Shown here in pieces: positions 34,701 to 44,860 of a DNA stretch of 64,000 bases. Made by a program: the position numbers and the translations under genes. Location of the stretch: contig SWDT01000034.1 in NCBI GenBank assembly GCA_009193035.1, positions 124,001 through 188,000 of the forward strand, in the 5' to 3' direction. A model generated the notes under the pieces. The model saw only the letters and a program-made list of their open reading frames with translations. It was not told the DNA's origin and ran no database searches. The DNA comes from Halicephalobus mephisto (Eukaryota; Nematoda; Chromadorea; Rhabditida; Panagrolaimidae). Numbering within the stretch: the stretch's first letter is position 1; each line of letters starts with the position of its first letter.

Positions 34701-35826
34701 TTCGAAAACGCCTTATCAAAGGTGGATTACTTTTTCACGAAATAAAATCCAAAACTTACGTGGATGACAATTAATTTTCCGTCTCTTTGGAAAAATTGAG
34801 TTTTCGGACGATACTTGACGTCCTTGTCTTCATATTTACCCGATTGCGAGATGGGAGGCATCCTTGGTCGTTCATCATCGTCACTCCGGTGGAATTCAGC
34901 AGCGGTTTCTGGAGTCAGATCCTTCCAACCAAGACTACTTAATTTCAAATATCCTATAACTTTGTCCACCGTTTCCCTCATGAATTTCCATTGTTTAGGA
35001 AGTCCGTTGAAAATAAAAGATTTATGACACATTTTGCAAGTCAGATCAACCCGTTTTCCTGGATGATAATAAACAACTTCTATCTGGAAATTTCATATAT
35101 GAACTTTTTTGCGAAATGGTCTTGAAGGGAATTTCTAGAAGTTTTAGGAACTAAACCGGCTTATGTGGTAGTCTCGACTTTACATGGTGATTTCGTAATC
35201 AATTGTATACAAAAGTCATATATGAACTTTTTTGCGAAATGGTCTTGAAGGGAATTTCTAGAAGTTTTTAAAAACTAAACCGGCCTAAAACATCGACTTT
35301 ACATGGTGATTTAGTGATTGATTTTTGGAACTATATTCTTCCTAACTACACCTAGGAACTTCTGACTCAAAGTACATGGGATACATAACCTTCTAGGATT
35401 AATTTTCATATATGAAATTAATAAACATCCTAAAAGTCAAAACTACTTCGGAAATACCTCCTTTGAAAATTGATTGATTTGGTTATAAATAAACTCTACC
35501 AATGGCTGGGAAACTTTTTCGCAAGACGGATTGAAAATTGCCTTCGAGAAAATACTGATGAAATAAGTTCGACGATGCCAGTTCACATCTCCGGTTTTCT
35601 CGTCGTCAGCTGGTTGGAGACTAGAAGGACAAGAAAGGTCAGGAATGTCATCTTCAGATACCTGGAAAACCCGTCATACCAAATAAAGACAAAAAATAGG
35701 ATTACATAGTCCGAACTAAAGTCCGATTTGACAACCAAGAACAAGTAAAAACAGGAAAGTGATGGAAAAATCGTCATTTACCAGGCAAGCAAAAAGAAAA
35801 ACTGTCCTACGAATCAACTCATTCAT
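31711..35826 (-). CDS. Secreted Ig V-set-like protein, FAM187-related
   Basis: Exons 35826-35782, 35661-35458, 35083-34760, 33727-33601, 32983-32536 and 31969-31711 join in phase to 468 aa. Residues 1-15 are a short hydrophobic signal peptide. One V-set-like domain is split across exons 3 and 4: YHPGKRVDLTCKMC is the B-strand cysteine, DGKLIVIH an E-strand, and DAFGLYHCFDDE the F-strand cysteine motif. Next comes a cysteine-containing stretch and WSEWSSCDVKTK...RTGYCHIG, a motif resembling that in vertebrate FAM187A/B. Vertebrate FAM187 proteins are membrane-anchored, but no C-terminal membrane segment is visible here, so this one may be secreted. Function unknown. Introns contain a foldback element and a 39-bp minisatellite. 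The stop codon is 20 bp from the stop of the convergent Ly6-like gene. Gene structure is good; the family name is moderate. Confidence 0.68.
33024..33589. mobile_element. Foldback/MITE-like element with about 160-bp terminal inverted repeats
   Basis: The left arm starts GTTATACTGTGGCTGTTCCC. The right arm, read on the other strand, starts GTTATACGGTAGCTGTTCCC. Complementarity continues for about 160 bp through CGGGGCATTTACTCCCT, ACGTAACTGAATTAAAAAC and GTAAAATTGGATATTTTT. The centre (33200-33410) carries GCAGATTGCCCGCAG-type repeat copies. There is no coding capacity. The element fills an intron of the FAM187-like gene, with its right end about 11 bp from the exon 4 donor. Confidence 0.82.
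34080..34345. repeat. Minisatellite, 39-bp half units
   Basis: Two 39-bp half units alternate: one has TTGGTCCCGAACGGATTCTC, the other TTGGTCCCGAACGGATGCCT with AATCGACAGGAAACA. A 78-bp higher-order period results. As 39 is divisible by three, several frames stay open on both strands. It is intronic (FAM187-like gene). Confidence 0.85.
34545..34700. repeat. Dispersed hairpin repeat copy 2, expanded in tandem
   Basis: TTTCCATATATGAAATTAAT is followed by four short tandem units of TATGAAATTAATAAACATCC and TAAAAATCACTACT, about 37 bp each. Confidence 0.75.
35095..35450. repeat. Dispersed repeat cluster, copy 3
   Basis: Intron 2 of the FAM187-like gene. CATATATGAACTTTTTTGCG is duplicated (35093 and 35217) and followed both times by AAATGGTCTTGAAGGGAATT. 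The GGATTAATTTTCATATATGA hairpin copy lies at about 35394-35435. Confidence 0.7.
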
Positions 35827-35978
35827 TTTGCTACGTGTCAGTCTCAACACGAAAATCCCATATTACTGTCACCCGGGAAATTTGAATAATGGTAATTTAC
35901 AAGCCTGATTTACACCTTCATCAACCAATAAATAATCACAACAATTACTTCAAATTTTCACCAGAAAGATCAAAAACG

Positions 35979-37251
35979 TTAATCTTCGTGATCCCCATCG
36001 TCATTCGAAATTTCGATCCACTTGTCCTGAATTCTTTCTTGCCAGAGGCTTACTTTGTTGTCTGCTCCAGCAACGGCCAAAGTTGAAGCGCAGAGAGACC
36101 AGCTGACGTGCCAGATAATATCGTCAAAGAGGTGAAGAACGTGGCCTGACCACAACTTGTTCTTGAGATCCATGCATTTCCAAACGACTAATCTGCGATC
36201 AACTCCACAGGAAGCGATTGTCGTGTAGCCAAATCTTTCACAAGGAGCCCAAGCAACGTCCCGTACCCAATCCAAGTGTTCCTTCAGCTCAACATCGAGA
36301 GAAAAGGATTTTCCGTCTTCTGAGCACTTCCAAACTTTCACAAGGTTGTCGTTTCCTCCAGAAACCAGTCTTTTGGGAGCATATTGAATCGCATTCACAG
36401 TCCCTCCTATGGGTTTCGCCGGGGCCCAGGAAATGGCATTAACACCCTGAAGATTTCAAAGTAAATATTTAAATAAAAAAGATAAAATTGAAACGTTAAA
36501 CATCTTAAAACCTTAAAAATACACAACAAGTACCGTTTTGGGGCTCATTGTTAGTAAATCCAGCCAGAACCTTTTCGATTTTTACCCTAATTACTGTAAG
36601 GAGTGAAAAGTAGTTATTGTTGATATAGTACGAACCTCAAGAACGTTAAATTTGCGAAAGTAGGTATATTATCAGATGAAATATTTGAAAAAAACGACTT
36701 ACGTTTTGATGAGCATCTGGAATCGTCGTCGGCACCCAAACGTCGTTTTTGAACTCGACGATCGAAATGGTTCCGTCAGTGGAGCAGCAGACGAAGGCCA
36801 GACCGAGTTCGTGAGGGGCCCAGGCGATCGAGTTCACGGAAGCCTTGTGATGCTTGTATTCGTAGATTTTCTGCCATTTTCCATTGACTTCTCGCCAAAC
36901 AATGGCTTTTCTATACAATTAAAATAAAATCAATATATGAAAAATAAAAATAAAACTTACCTATCATGAGAACAAGTGGCAATGGTGTTTTCGTAATCGG
37001 GATGGGCCCAGGAGACCTGCCAAACGGGGCCTTCATGTCCGTTCAGTTCCGCCACGGGAAAACTCTGTCCGTTAGCTTTGATTTCAAAAATTTTAACGAG
37101 TCTATCACTCGAACAAGTCGCCAGACGGTTTCCGTAGTAATTCAGCTGAGCATCATGCTGGAAAAAAAACGAAAAATCACATAAATCCTATCCTAAAACC
37201 CACCACAACGTCTCTGTGACTTGTCTCAATCCGAGACTGTAAGGATACCAT
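35979..37251 (-). CDS. npp-20: SEC13, WD40 protein of COPII coat and nuclear pore
   Basis: Exons 37251-37204, 37157-36961, 36910-36703 and 36446-35979 give 306 aa, close to the family's usual 320. Six WD repeats are recognisable, with SEC13-typical stretches: [73 protein letters not shown] and [22 protein letters not shown]13 builds the outer COPII cage with SEC31 and is also a scaffold nucleoporin; the nematode gene name follows the nucleoporin role. The start codon is 163 bp from the divergent PRPF38B start, so the promoter is shared. The first exon encodes only 16 residues. Confidence 0.95.
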
Positions 37252-37414
37252 TGTTTTTAAAAAATAAAAATAAAAATCAGAAAATAAAAAAAGTTGAATA
37301 AAATGTGGCGTTGTCAATTCCGCGCGAACAGTGTCCCGAGACGAAAAATGGAATCTCATCATTTTCTTTCAAAATTTTTTGTTTTTTCAGATTCTTCATT
37401 CCTGGATTCTGGAG
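37252..37414. promoter_or_regulatory. Compact bidirectional promoter, SEC13 / PRPF38B
   Basis: Only 163 bp separate the divergent start codons. The interval contains CAATTCCGCGCGAACAGTGT, a GC-containing island in AT-rich surroundings, and the PRPF38B acceptor TTTTTTCAG ending at 37390. Promoter function is inferred from position alone. Confidence 0.55.
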
Positions 37415-39044
37415 ATGGATGCCGCTAATTTCCGTGAAGTCATGGGCTTCAGCGCTGGCCAAGAGGTCATCTACGAGGACGATGAGGCAGATACCTCGAT
37501 TCCGGATATTCAGGTTTGATTTTTTATTTTTTTCAAGTTTATCTTCCAAATCCTCTATCCCAATTCTTAAATTTTAAATTTCCCTTAAAATTCTCTATCC
37601 CAATTCTTAAATTTTAAATTTTCCTCCAAATCCTCTATCCCAATTCTTAAATTTTAAATTTCCCTTAAAATTTACCGTCAAATTTTACATCTTAATCCCT
37701 GGATTTCTAAATTTCCGTCAAATTTATCTCTCAAATCATATATTCCAATTGTTAATATTCTTCTTCTTTCAGAAAATCACAAAAAGGAATAACATATTAC
37801 CTATTAACGGAAGCTCTACGACGATGAATCTGAATCACTTGGTTTTGGAAAACATTATCCAGAGTACCTACTATAAAAACTTCTTATGTGAGGTCACTAC
37901 TTTCCAGCAAGTTGTAGAGGAAGTTTACTACAATGTAGGTTTTTCAAATTTACTACGGTAATTACCGGTAATAATACATAGGTTACTCATCTGGAACCCT
38001 GGGAACGCGGAACGAGGAAGCTTCACGGAATGTCTGGCATGTGTGGTGGAGTAAGATCGTTTTCTCCCTTTTCTATTAATAATTGCCCTAGGTGAGAGGA
38101 GTAGGAGCTGGCGGAATCATCAGTACAGCCTTCTGTTTGTTGTATAAACTTTTTACATTACGGGTAACAAGGAAGCAGCTTGTCAGTATGATCAACAGCA
38201 CTCAGTCCGTCTATCTGCGAGGCATGGGATTCATCTACATCCGATTCACTCAACCTCCAGCTGATTTGTGGGCCTGGTTCTCGTCCTACTTGGTGGGTTT
38301 GTTCATTTCTGTTTCCGAGAAATAATAATTACGGTGTTTCTACAGGATGACGAGGACGAAATTGACCCTAGATCTGGAGGCGGTGACACGATGACCATGG
38401 GTGAAATGCTCAAAAACATGCTGACGAAACTGGATTGGTACGGAACTTTGTTTCCCAGGATCCCAATTCCTATTCAGGTACAATTTCGAAATTAATTTTA
38501 TCTTTGTATCACTTCTTTTTAGAAAGAAATCGATCAGAAATTAAAAGACGTGAAAAAACCCCATGGATACGATGCCGCAAAATCTTGGAAGAACGACAAA
38601 GGAAACCGTCGAAAAGAGGACGAGAGGTGAGTGTTTCAATGGTTTAGTGGAAATATAATCAAACCGGTAATTGTTTGACTGTATTTCAATTTCGCACATG
38701 AAAATACAGGAAGTTCTGGTGTATACACAGCTTCCCCACCAAGTGTGCAATAAAAAACTGAAGTGAATCAATCACGTAATTCCTAATGGATTACTGGATC
38801 AAGCTCTTCGTAACATTTTCTATTTTGGAATTACTTTTTTGTTTTAAAATTGAGTTTTTCTAGACATGATCGTCAGCATGAATCGGCATCTAGATCTCAT
38901 GAATCTCATGGACCAAGAAGGAAACGTTGTGGTCATCATTTGAGACATCATCATTGTCATAAACATAGGAAGATTTGTCCGAAAAAAGCAAAAATGGCGG
39001 CAAACAAGGAAAAAACTGAAGAAGTGTCGAAATCAAACGAGTAA
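37415..39044 (+). CDS. prpf38B: PRP38-type pre-mRNA splicing factor (PRPF38B-like)
   Basis: Exons 37415-37513, 37773-37934, 37982-38050, 38092-38292, 38346-38477, 38523-38626 and 38864-39044 give 315 aa. The PRP38 domain is almost continuous with the B-type human protein: LPINGSSTTMNLNHLVLENI, THLEPWERGTRK, GMCGGVRGVGAGGIISTAFC, GMGFIYIRFTQPPADLWAWF and LFPRIPIPIQ. The C-terminus is rich in Lys, His and Arg (RHHHCHKHRK), shorter than the long RS tail of vertebrates. PRP38 proteins act in spliceosome activation. An acceptor ends 24 nt before the ATG. UCHL5 starts 152 bp downstream on the same strand, suggesting an operon. Confidence 0.94.
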
Positions 39045-39196
39045 ATATTGTATTTTTTAAATTTATTGGTTTAGCTTGATTTTTAAAAGTTTTTTGAAAT
39101 TTTGGAATATCCGTTAAGTCGGATTATTACTTTTTTTAGAATTTTGAAATTTTTTATTTATTTTAAAATATTTTTTGTTTTTAGGCTGTTTTCAAT

Positions 39197-40184
39197 ATGG
39201 CTGATGGACCGGAATGGTGTTTGATTGAATCTGATCCTGGTGTTTTTACTGAATTAATTCGTAATTTTGGAGTTACAGGAGCTCAAGTTGAAGAAATTTA
39301 CACTCTTGATGATGAAGCCTTTGCTGAATTGAAACCTGTTCATGGATTGATTTTTTTATTCAAATTGCGTCCTGGAGATGAACCTAGTGGTAAATTGGAT
39401 GTTGAAAATAAGAATAACATCTTTTTTGCTCAACAAGTGATTAATAATGCTTGTGCAACTCAGGCAATTGTTAATCTTTTGTTGAATGTTAAAAGTGATG
39501 ATATTCAGTTGGGATCTACTTTGGAAGAATTCAAGAATTTTACAATTGATTTTGATCCAGCGGTATGATTTTTAGTTTTAAATTTTTATATGAAATTTGG
39601 TTTTTTAGAATCGTGGACTTTGTTTGAGCAATTCGGAACCTCTTCGTGCGGCTCATAATAGCTTTGCTAGACAGCAGTTGTTTGAATTGGATATTCGTGG
39701 ACATGGGAAAGAAGATAATTTTCATTTTATTACTTATCTGCCTGTTAATGGACGTGTTTATGAGCTTGATGGACTTCAACGTGCTCCGATTGACTTGGGT
39801 CCGATTAAAGAAGGAGAAGAATGGCTCCAAACTATTCGTCCGATTATTGAAAAACGAATTCAAAAATATACCGAAGGAGAGATTCATTTTAATTTGATGG
39901 CGGTTATTTCTGATCGGAAGGATAAGTATCTCAAGAGAATTGCAGAGTTGGCTAGTTGTGAAATGGAATCTGATGATAATGAGGCGGAATTGCGACATCT
40001 TCAGGAACTGGTTGAACGGGAGGAACATAAGTGGGAAAATCAACGCAAGGAAAATGTTCGTCGTCGTCATAATTATGTTCCTTTTATTGTTGAGCTTTTG
40101 AAGATTCTTGCTAAAGAACAGAAACTTGTTCCTCTTGTTGAACAAGCTATTGGTCAAGCTCAATCTCGTAAAAGTGTCGAGTAA
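39197..40184 (+). CDS. ubh-4: Ubiquitin C-terminal hydrolase UCHL5/UCH37
   Basis: Exons 39197-39562 and 39609-40184 encode 313 aa, close to the family's 320-330. Catalytic residues are visible: oxyanion Gln80 (AQQVINNACATQA), nucleophile Cys86, His161 (DNFHFITYLP) and Asp176 (RVYELDGL). After the UCH fold come a helical segment and the UCH37-like ULD/KEKE tail (NYVPFIVELLKILAKEQKLVPLV) that binds the RPN13 adaptor on the proteasome or INO80. Its task is trimming ubiquitin chains at the proteasome. A T-rich acceptor lies 13 nt before the ATG, and PRPF38B ends 152 bp upstream, as in a trans-spliced operon. A GT donor overlaps the stop codon (GA|GTAAGT); splicing to the AG at 40217-40218 would recreate the same Glu-stop end. 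Confidence 0.95.
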
Positions 40185-41292
40185 GTTATTCGGTTTATTT
40201 ATTTTGTGTGGTAAACAGGTAAATATTTGGATTTTAACTTGTGGAATTTGTTTTTTGGAATAAAAGTTAAATTTGAAGGGATGAAGAAGTTTTAGATACG
40301 GTAATGTGGTGGAATAATTGTTGTTTTTTTGGGGTTGAGGAAGTGATAATTTGGGAAATGTTGGAAGTTTGGTTTTTATATGAATTTTTGAAAAATTTAA
40401 AGATTTTGGTTCGTGTTAGAACTATGAATAATTACGTGACTGATGATAAGGAAAAAATTTAGATTGGGACATTGATATAAAGAAGAAAATGGGCTGATTA
40501 TTGGATAGTATCTATTGTTTTATTGCAACTGTTAAAATCACTATCCTAAAATAGTTCCAATGAGAAATAGGATAGTGATTGAAATTAACACTGTTCTTAT
40601 GTTTTGTTGGAGCTGTCAAAATTATTAAAAAACAGCTCCAGTAAAGTTTGGATAGTGTCTGGTTTGGATTTAGATTTTGTCTTTTTAGTCACTATCCATT
40701 TTTCTTTTTGAATAGTGACTTGAATTTTGCGTCTAGTAACTAAAAAACCGCTCTAGTGAAAGATTTGGATAGTGTCTATTTCAAACTCAAATCAGGAATC
40801 CGTAGTCACTATCCTTCGTATTCATTGGAGCTGTAAAAATCACTCAAAAAACAGCTCCAGTAAAAATGGATATTTATTTTAATTCAAATCAGTTTTTTAA
40901 AATAATTATTTTTTGTTTTAAATAGATTATAATTTTTTTTGAATTATCATTTGATGAATTTCTGAAAGTTATTATATAAAAGTACTATTTAGTTCCTCGT
41001 CCAAGTTACCAAAAACACTGTTTAAAGGAGAGTTCAAAAGACGAAAATAATATCATCATTTTAAACCAAATTTTACAATTTTAGTTGAAAAACCTGAAAC
41101 TGGGCGAGTGGGACACAAAAAACGAGCAAATTTCGTGCTCTTTCGGTGATCATTGTTCTTCTTTCTTCGCGTTGCCAGGTTCCTTCTTCCTTCCCTAATT
41201 TCCCTACTTTTCACTTTCCATATATCCAAATTTCCCTTATTTCCATACTATACAAATATACTCTCATAATACTATATCAACTGTTTTCAGAA
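40185..41292. other. Gene-free stretch between ubh-4 and cytochrome b5
   Basis: About 1.1 kb. It holds the second block of the AGCTCC hairpin repeat (listed separately) and otherwise AT-rich sequence. The last 150 bp are pyrimidine-rich (CCTTCTTCCTTCCCTAATTT) and end in the acceptor CTGTTTTCAG before the cytochrome b5 ATG, so the b5 promoter and 5' leader are probably here. Confidence 0.5.
40490..40870. repeat. Hairpin-forming tandem repeat (AGCTCCAAT family), block 2
   Basis: Units of TTGGAGCTGTCAAAAT, ACAGCTCCAGTAAA and GGATAGTG/CACTATCC match the block at 1190-1600 in order and spacing, showing a dispersed family. Confidence 0.8.
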
Positions 41293-41712
41293 ATGGCATC
41301 TGATAAGGATTTGAAAATCTACGGAGTTGAGGAAGTTTCCAAACACAATACAGCCGGTTCTCTCTGGATTACCGTCGACGACAAAGTCTACGATGTGACG
41401 AAATTCCTGATGGAGCATCCTGGAGGAGAAGAAGTCCTATTAGAAGCCGGAGGGAACGACGCAACGGAGGCCTTCAACGACGTCGGGCATTCTTCCGACG
41501 CGCGGGAAATGATGAAGGATTACTTGATTGGACGGATTGCTCCTGATGATTCCAGAAATGCCAAAGCTCCTGTTACCACTTCTGAGAATTCCACCACTTG
41601 GGGAGAGATTATTTTCAGTCCGACGTGGACCAACTTCCTAATCCCGATCGGAATCTCTCTCATAGTTTATTTGACTTACAAATCAGCTCAACGAGTTTTC
41701 CCGAACATGTAA
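41293..41712 (+). CDS. Microsomal-type cytochrome b5, tail-anchored
   Basis: A single exon of 139 codons. The heme-binding fold is typical: axial His42 in [14 protein letters not shown] and axial His66 in [14 protein letters not shown], ending IGRI. A flexible linker (residues about 85-105) leads to a C-terminal membrane anchor ([14 protein letters not shown]), placing the heme domain in the cytosol on the endoplasmic reticulum or outer mitochondrial membrane. It donates electrons to desaturases and other oxidases. The acceptor CTGTTTTCAG ends 2 nt before the ATG. The reductase gene follows 155 bp later on the same strand. Confidence 0.95.
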   Translation: MASDKDLKIYGVEEVSKHNTAGSLWITVDDKVYDVTKFLMEHPGGEEVLLEAGGNDATEAFNDVGHSSDAREMMKDYLIGRIAPDDSRNAKAPVTTSENSTTWGEIIFSPTWTNFLIPIGISLIVYLTYKSAQRVFPNM

Positions 41713-41867
41713 TTGCTTATAAAATGAATAATCTCGATTTTTGATATATGAAGTTACTTTGAAAATTACTCTAAGTAAAAAAGTCGATGTTCTTGTCGTT
41801 ACCTAAAATACTGATATATCGATTTTTACTTTTTTGTTTTTTATTTTTTATTTTTTTATTTTTTCAG

Positions 41868-43717
41868 ATGGCAAATCTTGTAGCAGGGAAAATAGGACTA
41901 GTAACAGGCGGAGGATCAGGAATCGGAAGAGCCATCTGTCAGAATCTGGCGAAAAACGGAGCTAGCGTCCTCGTCGTCGATATCCAGAAGGACGGCGCTC
42001 AGGAAACCGTAGAATTGCTCAAAAAAGGTTAGTTTAACAATTTTATGTATTTTACATCCAAAATATCAATTTTTCGAAAATAGGAATTTTAATAAATATT
42101 TAAAAAATTAAAATATGTTTAAAATTCGATTTTTTAGGATCACTATATATCAACTTTGTAATGTGTCGAAATATATACTATACTTTGTGATTTTCAATCT
42201 CGGAGATTATGAGGAAATAACAAGTTTCAAAAAACCAATAGTACTAAATTCGAAATTTTTTAAGTTTAAACCTATTTGTGAAAAAAGTACATTGTAATAT
42301 GCATTATCAAATAAGATTAATACAAAATAATTTAAAAAATTACACATGTAAAAATTTTAAATATCGATTTCTAATTTTTAAATTTTATATATGAATTTTC
42401 TACTTTTTAGAAATTTTTAAAGATTTTTATGAATTTATTTTTTTTAAAATTTTATATATGAATTTCTAATTTAAAAAAAATTTTATATATGAATTTTCTA
42501 CTTTTTTAAAATTTCATATATGAATTTCTAATTTTAAAAAAAATTCTATATATGCATTTTCTACTTTTTAGAAATTTTTAAAGGTTTTTATATGAATTTC
42601 TAATTAAAAAAAAATTCTATATATGAATTTCTACTTTTTTAAAATTTCATATATGAATTTCTAATTTTTAAAAATTCTATATATGGATTTTCTACTTTTT
42701 TAAAATTTCATATATGAATTTCTAATTTAAAAAAATTCTATATATGAATCTTCTACTTTTTTTAAATTTTATATATTAAATTTCATTTTATGAATTTTCG
42801 TTTTTTTATTTTGTTTTTAAATTTTGTGAAATGTCATTTTTTAAAAATTCCATATTTTTATAAATTTATTTTTACTTTTTTATACCATTGAATTTCAGAA
42901 TCGCCTCAAGGAACTTTCACTTCTTTCATTGGTGACATCTCCAAAAGAGATCAAGTAGAATCTTTGAGAAATTTTTTCGTCGAACAATTCAATGGAAAAT
43001 CAGCAAATTTCCTGGTCAACAGTGCCGGAATCACCAGAGACGGATTCTTGGTAAAAATGAACGATCAAATGTTCGATGACGTCATAAACGTAAACCTCAA
43101 AGCTGTCTACTTGGTGAGTTTTTTAGATAAGTTTAAATTTTAAAAACAATCATTAAAAATTTAATTTTTTTAATATAATTAAAAAAATAATTTTCTAAAA
43201 ATAATTATCAAAAATTTAATTTTCTAAAAATAATTAAAAATTAAATTTTTTAAAGTAATTAAAAATTTAGTTTTTAAAATATGATAAAAAATTTAATTTT
43301 CTGAAATAATTAAAAATTTAATTTTTTTAGTTAAATCAAACTTTTGCTAAACTTGCAATAGAACATGAAAAACCGGCTTCTTTTGTCAATATTTCATCTA
43401 TTGTTGGAAAAACTGGCAATATTGGTCAAACAAATTATGCTGCAACGAAAGCAGGAGTTATTGGATTTACAAAATCAGCAGCTAAAGAATTAGCTCGTTA
43501 CAACATTAGAGTTAACAGTGTTCTTCCTGGATTTATTAAAACTCCAATGACTCAGAAGGTTCCTGACAAGGTCCTAAATGCCATATGTCAGAAAATTCCT
43601 GCCGGAAGAATGGGAAATCCAGAAGAAATCGCTCATGTTGTAACTTTTCTCTGTTCTGATTTAAGTTCATACGTCACAGGAGCTCAAATCGAAGTCACAG
43701 GCGGTTTAGATATGTGA
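41868..43717 (+). CDS. Short-chain dehydrogenase, FabG/HSD17B8-like 3-oxoacyl reductase
   Basis: Exons 41868-42027, 42899-43113 and 43331-43717 give 253 aa, the normal length for classical SDRs. The NAD(P)-binding motif TGGGSGIG is at residues 13-20, NSAG replaces the usual NNAG, and the catalytic set is Ser147/148 (NISSIVG), Tyr161 and Lys165 (YAATK). IGQTNYAATKAGVIGFTKSAAKELA and RVNSVLPGFIKTPM resemble bacterial FabG and animal HSD17B8, the alpha subunit of the mitochondrial beta-ketoacyl-ACP reductase. An acceptor directly abuts the ATG, and the spacing to cytochrome b5 suggests a two-gene operon. Intron 1 carries a CATATATG-rich repeat. Exact substrate is uncertain. Confidence 0.9.
42370..42800. 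repeat. ATATATGAATTTCTAATTTT tandem repeat
   Basis: About ten units of 35-60 bp in SDR intron 1, each with TATATATGAATTT followed by CTACTTTTTAAAATTTC or CTAATTTTTAAAA. The TATATATG core is that of the intronic palindrome family. Confidence 0.8.
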
Positions 43718-43754
43718 AAGTGTCTTATAATTTAGGTAATAGAATAATAAAAAT

Positions 43755-44175
43755 TTATTTTTTACCTTCAACCATGATAATATGGTAACCAAATTTAGTT
43801 TTCACAGGTGGATCTGTATATATTGGTTTGTCAATTGTGCTTTTAGGAAGGGCAAATGCGGCATCCTGGAATGGTCCGACCATACTTCCACGAGTCATCC
43901 AACCTAAATCTCCCTGAAAAAAAAAATATAAAATTAAATATATAAATTTATACCCCAGATCTGGCTTTATCTTCACTATATTGAGTTGCAACTTCATTAA
44001 ATTTCATTCCTGATTTTAATTTTTCTAATGCTTCTAGACATTTTGATTGTTTTTCGCAAAGAATATGTCGGACTTTGACAGAGGCACCAGCTGAACTCGT
44101 TTTGGCATCCTTCTTTTCGCCTTCTCCAGATCCCTTGGCGTTTCCTCCGGCTTTCTTGGCGTTCTTTGGAGGCAT
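43755..44175 (-). CDS. pinn-4: Parvulin-type peptidyl-prolyl isomerase PIN4 (Par14)
   Basis: Exons 44175-43954 and 43913-43755 give 126 aa, close to human PIN4 at 131. The basic, glycine-rich N-terminus ([18 protein letters not shown]) matches the DNA-binding, nucleolar-targeting tail of Par14. The rotamase domain runs from [13 protein letters not shown] through [20 protein letters not shown] to [15 protein letters not shown], with no WW domain, which separates it from PIN1. PIN4 acts in pre-rRNA processing. The stop codon is 37 bp from that of the convergent SDR gene, so their 3' UTRs probably overlap. Confidence 0.95.
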
Positions 44176-44860
44176 ATTAAATCTAAAAATCATATTATTA
44201 GAAAAATTAAAAATTATTACGAAATAATATCGAGATGAATTTTTTAGAAATTTCCAGAATCCTAAATTTTAGACGATTCTACTGGATTCTGGAAGGCTTC
44301 AGAATCTTCAGTAGGATTCCAACTACAAAGTTGTAAAATTTAAAAAAACAGAAATAGTCTCCATATGAATTTCCAGAATCCCAAGCTTCCACTGGATTCT
44401 GGAAGATTCTAGAATTCCTACAAAATTCCAGAAGGCTTCAGAATCTTCAGTAGGATTCCAACTACAATATTGTAAAATTTAAAAAACAGAAATAGTCTCC
44501 ATATGAATTTCTGAAATTTCTAAAGAACTTTTAGAATCCTAAATTTCAGATATTGATTCTAAAACTCGCTACTCGATTCTGGAAGATTCTAGAATTCCTA
44601 CAAAATTCCAGAAGACCTCAGAATCTTCAGTAGGATTCCAACTACAAAGTTGTAAAATTAAAAAAAACAGAAATAGTCTCCATATGAATTTCCAGAATCT
44701 TCAATTTCAGAATCCCAAGCTTCCACTGGATTCTGGAAAACTCCGAAAAATTTTAAAAACATTTAAAAATTCCAATAAAACAAAATTAAAAAATAAAATA
44801 ATTCCGGAATTTTGACCAGTAAATTTACAAATTTCTCCAAAAATCAATAATTTATTCATT
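44176..44860. repeat. Intergenic tandem repeat between pinn-4 and KIN17
   Basis: Three diverged units of about 120-170 bp with AACAGAAATAGTCTCCATAT, CCACTGGATTCTGGAAGATT, CCAGAAGGCTTCAGAATCTT and CAGTAGGATTCCAACTACAA. The rest of the interval is AT-rich, with no coding frame. Confidence 0.7.

Noticed and set aside
39540..40163. 207-codon minus-strand frame
   Set aside because: Antisense of UCHL5 exon 2.
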